Of a DNA stretch of 64,000 bases, positions 40,315 through 52,500 are shown in pieces (position 1 is the stretch's first letter; each line of letters starts with the position of its first letter). The position numbers and the translations under genes were made by a program. The stretch comes from Acanthacorydalis orientalis (taxonomy: Eukaryota > Arthropoda > Insecta > Megaloptera > Corydalidae): the NCBI GenBank assembly GCA_034766995.1, contig CM068316.1, positions 24,679,106 through 24,743,105 of the forward strand, read 5' to 3'. Below the pieces are notes generated by a model. It saw only the letters and a program-made list of their open reading frames with translations. It had not been told where the DNA came from and did no database searches.

Positions 40315-41570
40315 GGAGATTACATTGAAAGCTGCTGTTCTTTTGTATTTTTGAGCTTTTATTTCAATAAAAAAATGTCTGAATACATTAATCAAAGTAT
40401 TTGCCCTCGGAAGCTATGAATTTTTCCTACTTTTCTGGCAGAAGTTGAATTTCACAACGAAAGAATGGTCTGTCTGAGCCAATCCATTCAGCAACACAAT
40501 TTTCGACTTCTCCATAGTTATGAAAATGTGTATCTTCCAAAGTGTGTTGCATCGATCGGAACAGATGGTAATAGCTTGGGGCCAGGTTCGGAGAATATGC
40601 TGGGTGTGGGAGAACCTCCCATTTGAGCTTCATCAGTGTTTGTTTCATGGCTATAGCAACATGGGGACGAGTGTTGTCATGGAGAAGAATCACTTTTTGG
40701 AAATTGATGCAATTGATGTTCGTTTTTGCATCAAATCATTATTCAAATGCTCCACTTGTTGGCAATAACGTTTGATGGTGATTGTTTCCGTTGGTTTTAA
40801 CAGATCATAATACATGACATCCTCCATATCCCACCAAATTAGGGCATTACTTTGGACCGTGGATGTTTCAATTTGGTGTCGACATTGTTGACCAGGATTG
40901 ACCCGATTTCTTGCGTTTTAGGTAGTCAAAATAGATCTATTTTTCATCGCCAGTCATCAGGATATGCCACAAGAAACTCTTCTTTTTATGCCTTGCAAGC
41001 AAAGAAATCAAGATGTTTAAACGATTAACAATGGCATTTTCGGTCAATTCATGTGACAGCCATCTCCCTTCTTTCTGAATCTTTCCCATGGCTTGTAAAA
41101 GTTATGAAATGGTTGATTTATCAACTTTGAGCTGTTGAGTCAATTTTTTGAGTGTTTGAGCAGGGTTTTCTTCCAATAGAGCTTGCAGTTGTTCATCTTC
41201 GAACTTTTACAATTGACCTGGTGTTGTTTGTTGTGAATGTCACAATCACCATTTTTGAATCGTTGAAACCAATCTCTACATACTGTTTCCAATGCAGCAG
41301 ATTCACCATAAGTTTTTGCAAGCAATCGATGAGCTTCAGCTGCACTTTTTTTAAATCAAAATAGTGTAGAAGCACATCAGAAAAACATCTTATCGCGTTC
41401 CATTTTAATTCGATTATAGAAAAACACTTGTGTAAACAAAAGTTGGTGTCTGATGACTGAATTTTAGTGGAAAATGGTCAGACTTCAAAATGACGAGATA
41501 TCTGTCACAACCCACAGCATATGCACCTAGCGCCATCTACACGTGAACAGTGGCTTTCAATGCAACCTGC
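40315..41570 (-). mobile_element. Complete mariner (mauritiana-like), decayed
   Basis: Left end GGAGATTACATTGAAAGC and reversed right end GCAGGTTGCATTGAAAGC match at 15 of 18 positions, each next to TA (40313-40314 and 41571-41572). On the minus strand the transposase shows KKVQLKLIDC, AALETVCRDWFQRFKNGDCD, then broken middle parts, and an intact C-terminal stretch ILLHDNTRPHVAIAMK (second Asp) and WEVLPHPAYSPNLAP, where the third catalytic Asp of SPD is Asn. Frameshifts separate the blocks. Size 1,256 bp. Confidence 0.88.
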
Positions 41571-41572
41571 TA

Positions 41573-42722
41573 CTATATACATATATATATATAAATAAAA
41601 TAGAAATTTACATCTTTTCTAATATACGAACAATAAAAACTAAAAAGATGGTAAACAATTCCTATATTTGAATAAAAATTCTTGGCAGCTTTTATAAAAA
41701 ATTTAAAAATATTTTGAAGTCATCCTTAAACAATATAGTGATTACAAGTTAATACTTGCCACATTATATTTCCACTATATACTAGTGTCATGATGCTACA
41801 GTTGAGTGTCAAAATTCTTTGACAGTTATGATTTCATTGCAGTATTGAATTTATAACACTGTAATGTAATCATGATTACTGAAGTCATGATCACTAGATG
41901 TCATGAATTCAGGTGTCATAACTACCAAGCACCATTTAAGCATCAGATGTCATATATGAATCATTTCCTCCTTTAACTCTAATAATAATTTCTAATTGGA
42001 AAAAGACTATCTTATTCAATTTGTTCAAAACTTGTATTTATGTTCATTTTCTTATTGTAAATTTTAGTTTGCAATAAAAACCAAATAAATCTGGTTTTCA
42101 TACAGCTCAGTTTAATACAAGAAACTATATAAAAAAACTTCATTGACATATCTTCATCAGATATGTCTTTAATTAAAAACAATTCACACAAACCTATGGA
42201 AACAAAACTCTTAAAATTTCATTTAAACATTTTAAAATATGTAATTAAAAACATTCAGGATTGTAATATAAGTTAAGGAAAAAAACGATTATAATAAAAC
42301 AGTTAAAATAAAAATGCACAATAATAAAAATCAGGTGTATTATTAAAATTTTAAAGTGAACTCGAGTTGCCATCAGTCTAATATCTAATGTAAATAAACA
42401 TTAAGGAATGTTAAAGGTACAATTATAAATACTGATACTGATTTACAATCTGCAAAAAAGTTTATAGTAAACTTTAGCATGAAATATTGCATATACTTCA
42501 CATATTGCATTATATGTATCAAATATTTTTTAAATTACATGTAACAAAAGTATATACAAATTCAAAATTATATTAATAATAAAACTATTTAAAAATGTGA
42601 AATTTTATTCCTATAAATAAACAAATTAGATTTAGCATATGGATTATTAAAAAAAATAAGAATTTAAAAATAGTAAAAAAAATAATATAAATATTTATAA
42701 TTAAATTTAATATAAAAAAATG
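41573..42722. other. Downstream flank of MED12, no gene seen
   Basis: AT-rich. Between 41785 and 41955 five TCATGA/GTCATA-type motifs recur. A small perfect hairpin lies at 42145-42167 (GACATATCT-TCATC-AGATATGTC). Part of this interval may be MED12 3' UTR. Confidence 0.4.
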
Positions 42723-42728
42723 TTTATT
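42723..42728 (-). promoter_or_regulatory. Candidate MED12 poly(A) signal
   Basis: AATAAA on the minus strand, 33 bp after the MED12 stop codon. It is the first canonical hexamer downstream. The AT-rich context contains others further on, so this is only a candidate. Confidence 0.4.
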
Positions 42729-42760
42729 CAATACTAGATTGTGGAAATGGATAATTTAAA

Positions 42761-42955
42761 TTAATATGGTGGTGGTTGATACTGATTATGTTGTTGAGGT
42801 TGTTGTTGTTGTTGTTGCATTTGACGCTGAAGATGTGCAACAAGTGCAGGAGTAGGCTGACTACCAGAAGCTCCACTTCCACCTGGACCTCCAGCTCCAG
42901 TAACTTGTTGCATTGCCATCATTTGTTGTCTGATACGTTGATGTTGATTAACTTG
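42761..42955 (-). CDS. MED12: MED12 last coding exon
   Basis: Phase 0 acceptor (TTATAG at 42956-42961). Gln-rich, including a run of eight Gln, and ending HNQYQPPPY with TAA at 42763-42761. Glutamine-rich C-termini are usual for MED12. A plus-strand frame over the same bases is an antisense shadow. Confidence 0.92.
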   Translation of the reverse strand, partial: QVNQHQRIRQQMMAMQQVTGAGGPGGSGASGSQPTPALVAHLQRQMQQQQQQPQQHNQYQPPPY

Positions 42956-45900
42956 CTATAAAAATAATACACTATTTTATTTTAAACTGAACAGTAATTG
43001 TAATGTAAAACTTATCTAGTTAAAAATATTACTTCATAATAATAATTAACCTTCATCCGTTTGTCAGGTCTATTTCGGCCCAAAGAAAAATTCCCTCCAA
43101 AATATCTTTAAAATATAAACATTACAAATGTGTAACCTAGTGACTTTGTCTGATATGTTCTAAAAAAAGACTGCACAAAAATTCAATAAACTATAATTAA
43201 CCATTACACTGCTATAAAATAAGTAACACTAAAGATCTTTGGGTCTTAGATAACCCACATTAATTTTTAGTACTTAGTTTGCTGTTATTTATATTACTTT
43301 GAATGTAAAATCTTTTTATACATACATATAATCATGGAAATCCATGAATTATAATTTTGTTTTACATTTGCATTGGATTTTTACATAGTTGTATAATCGT
43401 AGTAATCGTACATTTTTAAAATCATAAAGTGAGAGAATTCATACATAGGTACATTTTACATCTAACGAAAAAGTACATTTTACATCTAATAAAAAGTCTG
43501 TTCAGTGTTTCTTGTGGAAGCTTTTTGTGCTACGTTTAAAGTTTAAGAAATTTTAGAACATCGATTGTTGTTTTAAAAACTTGTGAGAGTTATTTTATAA
43601 ATCAGGTAAACACCTATATTATGTAAAAGATAAATGCACTTTTTAAAAAAAAATTGGATTTTGCCATTATTTATAAAACAAATAAATCTTTGTAAGATGT
43701 CACAGGTGAACGAAAATGAAATAGCTTTTGAGGCTACATTATCATCTGGAGACGATACATGCTTAGAGACTTTAGATCATGTGAAATTTGATGAAAACCC
43801 TTATGACAGTGAGGACGATGTTTACTCAGAAGTACCGATAGCACCATACTTATCCAAAGATAAAAATATTCAATGGCATTTTGATTCACTTACTCCGAAT
43901 GATTGAACTTCATTCTCAAACGTAATACAGTTAACTGCAGGAATTACAAGATATGCAATTACTCATATATCTAATGAAATTTTAGCTTTTCAATTGCTCA
44001 TTACAAAAAATATTAAACAAATTATAATTGATAATAAAAACTTGAAATGACAACAAATATATAAAGAAAACTGGAAACCTTTGGATAACATAGAACTGGA
44101 AACATTCATTGGTCTTTTGATATTAGCTGGTGCATACAAATCATATAATGAAGCAATTATAAACTTGTGGAACGAGCAAAGAGGTTGACATATTTTCCGC
44201 GCTACTATGTTGTTCGAACGATTCAAAGTTATTTCAAGAGTCATAAGATTTGATGATCGCAGCACACGAGCTGCTCGTAGAAATATGGATAAGTAACCCC
44301 AATTCGGCAGTTTTGGGATAAATGGGTTGAGATAATTGAGATGTTACCAAAATTACTCAATCCAGGTGAAAACGTAACGATTGACGAGCAGTTGGTTGAA
44401 TTTCGAGGTAGGTGTCCGTTTCGGCAATACATGCTGAAGAAACCATTAAAGTATGCAATAAAATTTTGTATACTTTGCAATAGCATAAATACATACGTAT
44501 GAAGCATTTAAGCATATACAAGAAAGGAAACTGGTGCAGCACCTGAGAGAAACCAAGGTTTACAGGTAGACTTGATTTATGTTCAACAGAGCTAAAAGGC
44601 AAAGTGTTAGATTTGATAGTTTTTTCACATAGTATGAACTTGGGAAAATGTTGCTGAAACGCAAAATGACCATGACTGGAACCATAAGAAAAAATAAAAC
44701 CTCAATTTCACCTGCACTTTTTGACGTGAAAGGTAAACTGTGTTTTCGACAACTTTTGCGTTTACCTTAGACACTACCAGGATGTGTTATATACAAAAAA
44801 AGAATAAGTGTTATCATTTAAAGTATCTTACATAAAAGTAAAGAGCTTGCAAGTGACACTGAGAAAAGTCATAAATCATTTTAGATTATAATAAGACCAA
44901 AGGTAGTGTTGATATAATTGATAAAAAGATAACTTGTTATACTTGTAAAAGGAAAACAAACAGATGGTCAGTTGTGTTATCCAACAAATTAGACATGTCA
45001 GTGAATAACGTATTTGTGCTTTTTATTAGTGTTTTCCCAGATTGAAACATTAATACACATCATAGACGATGGCTCTTTATCAAAACACTGGGTGAATTTT
45101 TGATAAAAGAGCATATGGCTGGAAGAGTTCATCCCCCGAAGTCTCTAAACTGTCAAAATTTGATAGCTAACCTAACAGCATCTATGACAAAACACTCTAC
45201 ACCAACGATATCTATATGTGAGCGAACTGATAAAAAAAGAGGCCCCTGTAGTTTTTGCGAAAAGTTAGACAACAAGCACACATCAAAGTGCAAACTTTTA
45301 AACAAATTTATCTGCAAAACTCATACCAAATCTATGTATCCCCAGTGTATGAACTAAAGTATTTATGTATTCGATTTATGTTTTTCTTTTTATTGAATTT
45401 TTGTATATTATTTGGTTTTAATTTGAATTAAACCAGAAATTCAAAAAGAAATAAAATATTGCTTTTTTGTATAGATCCACATATAAGTCTATTTTGACCC
45501 TAAGGACTTTAATGTTACTTACTTTGAGAGACCGGCAAAGGTTAAAAACTTAAAATACAACATGACACGACAATTTTTTAATTGATATAACTAACATTAA
45601 AATAAAAAGAAATAAAGAATTATGGTATGATAAAAAATACAAATCAAAAAAATATGAATATGTCTTATGCTTCTATAACCCCCACAATTAACAATCTAGA
45701 ATTTTTTAACAGGCTAATAATAAATTAATAGTAAAGAGAAAAGAAAACGAATATTATAATTTATATCAAAAAAGGAAGTGAATACAAATATATGAATTGT
45801 TTGGGAAATATACAAATAAATTTTAAAACAAATTAAATAGTATAAATAGAAATTGTTTCATTTGAATTTTTAAATTCAATAGTAAATAACATCAAAAAAA

Positions 45901-48900
45901 TTGATTTATTCAGTAAACACTATAATTGTTTTAATTAGTCTTTAGACATAAGAAAAATAATAAAAATATTAGGTGTACAAATTAATTTTGTGCCTTTTTT
46001 ATAGAAAATGAATGTTTATTTATGGAAAAATAGAATACATTTTAATCCTCAAAATATTTCCCATTATTTTGCATAACTTTGCTTCATCTGTCGGATAACT
46101 GACGAACCCCTTACTGAAAAAAATATGGCGGCTTTCAGTCAATGAAGTCGTCAATGTATTTCTAGACCTTTTGCACTATTTAAAAATGGATATCAGTCAA
46201 CTGATGCCGGAGCGACCGGAATAGGTGATAATCTGACAGAGTTAGATCAATACAGTTTTTGGTTCTTTTCGCAACGTGCAGCCTAACGTTGTCATTGGTC
46301 TTTATCTATGGTTGTAGTATTACAAAATAACTTGTCTCATTCCCTCATCAGTGAATAATCTTTTTCTCTCTAGTTCACCACTTAAACGGAGGAGCTGTTT
46401 TATTGGTAAATCTCTGAACGTATAGTCTGACTAGGTTCGAGCAACTCACAATTCATCACACCCTAAATGTCCCACCAAATACACAATAACACATTCTGGG
46501 CGTGAATATTTGGTTTCAAAGTCAATGTCAATGGTTCACCAGGCATAACCCATAATATTTGTCAATTAGGATTGTTGTACAAAAGCCATTTTCATACCTG
46601 GTCATGATTTTATGCATAAAATTCTTTTAAATCTCATGAGCGAGGACTTAACCGTGCCATCTTCTTTCTTTGTTTTCTGAACTGAGCTCATGTAGAATCC
46701 ATAGACCTAGCCTTTGAATTTTTCCCAGTTGATAATATGAAATAATAGATAATATGAAATTGTTTGCTGGGTAACACCGAGTTGTTGAGCGAGTTCCTGT
46801 TTAGTCTGAGTGGAGTTTTCATTTAACAGCTCCTCTGGTTCATTTTCAAATTTTTTTAATTGTCTATGACCTTCTAGATCGGAAAGATTAAAATCACTAC
46901 TCCAAAACCTTTGAAAATATTTTTTTTGCATATTTTATGTGTCTCAACACATTCCCCCCAAACTGAACAAGTCATTCTTGCAACTTCGGCAACATTTTTT
47001 TTTCAACTAGAATGTGAAAAGTATGCAATACCTAATATATTGCTTTTTAGACGTCATTGGTCCACTACTGTTTTGTGAAGTTATGCTAATTGCTTGGCCA
47101 AGATATGTTGTGTTTTTAAATATTAAGGTTGGCACTTTGAAATCTTAACACGGTGAAAAAGTATTTTAATTTAAAACAGTTACGATTGATTCAATTTAAA
47201 GACACCAAATTAATTTATACACCTCTAGTATCAATACTTATAAAAATATACATTACCATTAAATATTATTAAGTAAATGTAGTCTCTTTCAATTTTTACA
47301 TTTTACTTTATAAAGAAAATATGAGTTTTTTTGCAAATTATTAATACTGAATCAATATCTAACCTGTTGAAATTGTTGATTTGATTGATTAGATTGTACA
47401 GTTGGTTTTCCACCACCTGTTGTTCTTGAATATGGAGGTACTGGTCCGCCTTGTGCATTTCCCATTCCACTTAAAGGACCCATTGAATTCATAGTTACAT
47501 TTGGAGCCTTTCAGAAATAAAAATATTTTAAGAAATCAATCGTATATATAAAAAATAATTCATTTACTAAAGATACCTGTAAATATTGTGGACGAGCTGG
47601 TTGTCCAACACGTTGTTGTGCCAAATAATCAGTCTGTGTTGCTCCTGCACCACGTTGTCCTAACATTGTTGAACCTGGTGGTCCCACAAATCCCCCAGCT
47701 GCTGACTGTGCCTGAGTCTGAAAACTATTAGGTTGAATCATACCTGCTTGATTATTAGCAACACTTCCTCCACTGCCAGCTTGTAATATCTGTGCTGTTG
47801 CTGATTGCTGAGCATTTGCATTTCCATACCCTCCATAATTCTGATTTATACCTATAATATATATTTAAAAATATAATTTTGACATATTTACAAATATTTT
47901 TTCCATAAAGATAGTTTTATTTACAATAGATAAACGGTCATTTTTTTAATATAAAAAAATATATAATACAAATATATGGTTATTCATATGTAATAATTAA
48001 ATTTATACTATTAACTATCACAATAAATTCCGACACTGACTAAATTTATTTTCGGAAATGAATATTTTACTTACTCTACAAACCACATAATTTTTTCTGA
48101 TCCTCAAAGTGCTAACGTACAAAAAAATCAGATTTTTTTATATCTTGCTATGAAAATCATGGCATTGCCATGAAAATGTGCGACTAGTATTGAAAAATCG
48201 AACTTTTCTGTACTTTAGTGCTCTGAAAATTATGACATTAACATCACAATGTGCAAAAGCATTCATAAAAATAATTAATATTGAATCCTTTATTGAACAT
48301 TTTAATCAGACATTTTTTTTGTAATTTGTGGAGTAAGTAAAAAATTCATTTATTAAAATTTTTACTAACATAAATTTAACATTTATACATTCAACTCATG
48401 CTAATATTTACAATTTAAGAAATTAGAGAAATTAATTAGGATTAATACTCTTGTATGATAATTTTAATTGAAAATCAAAATATTAGAAAATTTAAAAAAA
48501 CAAACTATTTAAAATATTCTAAAAATTCAAAATAATGTTTATTATAATTGAAGACAACAGTATCATTTCAGAATATATAAAAAATATAAAACAGATTAAC
48601 ATTAACAGTATAGTCAATTTTAAAAAATTAGACTTTATATAAATAAATAGTATATTCTAATACAAATATGTACAATATGTAAAATAATAATGATTATATA
48701 TACATACATATATATAATATATATATATAAAGTATATTTCAGTTATATTGCATTTACGTTAATTTAAAATTTTATTTTTAATTCATAAAAATTGAACAGT
48801 AATTTATACTGTTTTTATAATACTGTTTCTTGGATATCATATTAATAATTGATTTATTGGTACATTTTAATTGAAACATAAATATGTATATCCACATATA

Positions 48901-49500
48901 CAAATACCTTGTTGTATATTGCTATATTGTTGTTGAAACATAGCTTGATTTGGTTGCATAGAACCACGTAATTGTTGGCGAGAAAATTGTCTTTGCATTC
49001 CAGGGTATGGACCTGCTCCTGGGCCTGTATTAGTATTTCCAGTTCCAACTAATTGACTAAGTGGATGTCTTTGTCTTAGCATATTTGACAATGCTTGTTT
49101 TGATTGATTAATTTGCGGTCTTTCAAATCTTGAAACTGCAATACCATAATAGAAATAATCAATTTTTAAATTACTTTTTCATACAGAAACATAAATAGTC
49201 ACATTAAATATTAATTTTTAATTTATAATTAGGACCTTTTTACAATTTTTTTTAATATATATTTTATACACACATTCAATCACATAAACAAAAAGTATAA
49301 AAATTAACTTTACCTGTTGGCATCTGTTGACCATAATAATTTTGTTGCTGTGGATAACCCCATTGTTGAAGACCTTGATTAGCTGGGAAACCTTGTTGAC
49401 CATTTGGAGCACCCATCTGATTACTATATGCTCCCATATGATTAACTTGTGGTGGAGTCTAAAATAAGTTGTATTAATAAATATATAAATAATATTAAAC

Positions 49501-49561
<61 letters not shown>

Positions 49562-52500
49562 CTCAAAAATACAGTATGCAGGAAATTATTTGCACATTAT
49601 AAAATTATAATATTAAACTTAATGTCATTGACATTATGTGTGATTATCTGAATCATTCATGCAGATGTCATTTTACACATTACGTTGACATTAAATTTGC
49701 ATTATTATAGTGACTTTGGTTTTTTGTTCAATTTATATTAATAGAAAAGCATAAAGTAGTAAATCGGAAATTATTTGCATCTGAGAAAATATTAGTATCT
49801 GAGGCTTTAATTAAAGGTGTGATCATTGAATTTATTTATTAAATCATATATTACAGATTTAATTTCGCTTTAAAACTTTTTTTATAGTAAAATGACGAAA
49901 AGTATAGAACTTATGGTCGATGAACGCGCATACACTTATAATATGTATCAGAACAGAAAAGCTAACAAAAAAATTGTTGATAGTTTTAGAAGACTTCTCA
50001 GAATGATTCAGAATACTATTAAGAAAGTCAAAGATGGAAAAGGTTTAATTTCAGCTCCATGGAAAGATCGAAAACGCAAGACTAGCGAACGCACGGACAA
50101 ACTAATAGGTCATCAAGTCAAAGAAAATCGGTTTCTTAGCGCCCAGCAACTGAAACCGGATCTCAATCTTACTCTTGCAGTTACTCAAGTAAGATTGAGG
50201 ATAAATGAAGCTTGGCTTTTTAGTCGTATAGCTCATCGCAAACCATACATAAGCAAGATAAATAAACGTAAGCAACTACATTTTGTAAAATCGTATGCTC
50301 ATAAGTCAATAGAGTTCCGAAATCAATTGTTTGGAGTGATGAATCGATGTTCGAAATAACTGGGACTAAGCGAAGACAATAAATTTGCCGTAAAGCTGAA
50401 AAAGCGCTAGAAATTGAAAATTTAAGCACTGCAAAGCATGGAGGCGGTAGCATTATGATCTGAGGCTGTTTCTCATAGCGAGGAGTTGGTAATTTACAAG
50501 TAATCGAAGGTAGAATAAATACTGATTCCTATATTGGTATAAATGAAAAAAAAAATGAAAATGTGCATAAAATGGCCCTTGAAGCTGGATTTACTTTCAA
50601 CAAGATAATGATCCAAAGCACATAGCTAAAGAAAACAAAGGAATTTTTCAACAAAAATTCAATTCAAGTACTAGATTGGTCTCCTCAAAGCCCAGATTTG
50701 AATCCAATCGAGCATTTTTAGGATCACTTGGATCATACGATACGAAAAATAATATAATCACAATATAATAATCACTTTTTATAACGAGTTTTTTATGCTA
50801 GCGAACTAAAATTTGACATTTTTATAAAGTCCATCCTAACTGTTCTATATATAAAAAGATCTAGTATTATTTGGCGAAAATCACAAAACCACTAGTTAAA
50901 AACATTGTCGAATTTTAAGCGTAAAAAATTTCCGGCACGACTGTATATATTGTACATTCAAATGAAACTAAGAAAATTAAATTAATTTCAAAATTATTAT
51001 TTTATATAAACTATATTACAATATAAAAAAATTAAGTGTAATTTTTTTATACAAAATATAGTTCACATAAGCTATGTGTGTACTTACTGAAGCTTAATCT
51101 AACACATAATAATTTTTTACAAATAATAAATGTGTAAATGGAAATAAAATTTGTTATTACTTATATATGTCTAAATATACATTTTAATGTACTAATGATA
51201 TCAATTGTTTTATTGCAGACTTTTGTAAGTATGCTTTTAAAAAGTAAGCATACTTACAGCCTATGCAAAAAATAGCATTACATTCAATATGTTACGAAAC
51301 TTATAAAATACTATTTAATTTGTTGTTGTAATCTAATAACATGTAGTGTCAAATATTTGTTTCTGATTAATTGGTAAGATAATCATAGAATAGTTAATTA
51401 ATTTAAACCTTTCAATTAGTTCAAATGGATTGTACTAAGCACTGAAACGAACAGCAACGCTTACTGATAAGAAATTTAACTTGAGGGTAAAACCTATAAA
51501 TTTATTAGAGAAGTAATTGGGTATTCGAACAAAGTGATAAAAAAAGCTAAAAACTGGGTCAATAAAGAAGAAACAAGAGGGAAAAAAGGAAATTGACAAG
51601 TGATTCAAATAATATAGTTAGGTTAGCAATGAAAACCCTGTTTATTGCATCATCAAAAATGAAGCAGCAGCTAAATTTACAAGTAGATACCTCTACTATA
51701 AGAAGACTTTGATCAAAAATAATTTGATTGGCAGAAGTCCTAGAAAGGTACCATTATTGAACAAAAAACATTTAGCAAATCAAATAAATTTTGCTAAAGA
51801 TAGATTGGCCCTTTACTAAATGGCGAAATATTCTTTGAATAGAGAAGTTCAGAAATGTCTTACTTGGAACTCCTGGTTGTAGGACATTTGTTCGTAGACC
51901 AAATACTGAAGAGTTCAGACCAAAGTATACATTTAAGACGATTAAACCTGGCAGCGTGAAAATTAACGTATGGAGATGTTTTTCCTGTAATAGCATAGGC
52001 CCAATTTTTTGAATTAAACCTGAATACTGAAAACCTATGAATACTCAAGTTTATGTTGACATAATGCCAAAAATAATGTTCCCTTATGCCGAATGGAATA
52101 TGTCGCTTAAATGATTTTTTCCAGCAAGATAATGAGCCAAAACATATTAGCAAATTTGCTAAGAATTTTTTTTAAAAAGTAAGGTTCAAGTTATGGAATG
52201 GCCAGCTCAGTCTCCAAGTCTGAACCCTATCGAAAATCTTTGAACACATGTTAAAAAAGTCATATTTTATGCAAAGCCTAAAAATGCAATGCAGTTGTTG
52301 TGCAGTCTGCATGGAAAGCTATTCCACTTCAGTGATGCCAAACAGTTGACTCCATGACGCGACGTTGCACCGCTGTTCTTAAAAATAAAGGCTACAAAAC
52401 AAAATACTGAATTAGGATTTTGTACATCTTTTTAATTTGTTTTGAAGAAATTTTGATTTTATGGAACTATTTAGTAAAAATTTTAATATTTTTTCATTGG

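Noticed and set aside
40427..40693. Open mariner C-terminal frame as a domesticated transposase
   Set aside because: The upstream part is frameshifted, the SPD aspartate is replaced by Asn, and terminal repeats and TA borders are still present, so it is a decaying element.
42776..42961. Plus-strand frame rich in Leu/Ser opposite the MED12 last exon
   Set aside because: It is the antisense of a Gln-rich, Gly-rich exon whose minus-strand reading fits the MED12 phase chain.
43634..43906. Acidic 90-codon frame as a host exon near MED12
   Set aside because: It is collinear with the N-terminus of the broken piggyBac-like transposase and lies inside the TTAA-bounded element.
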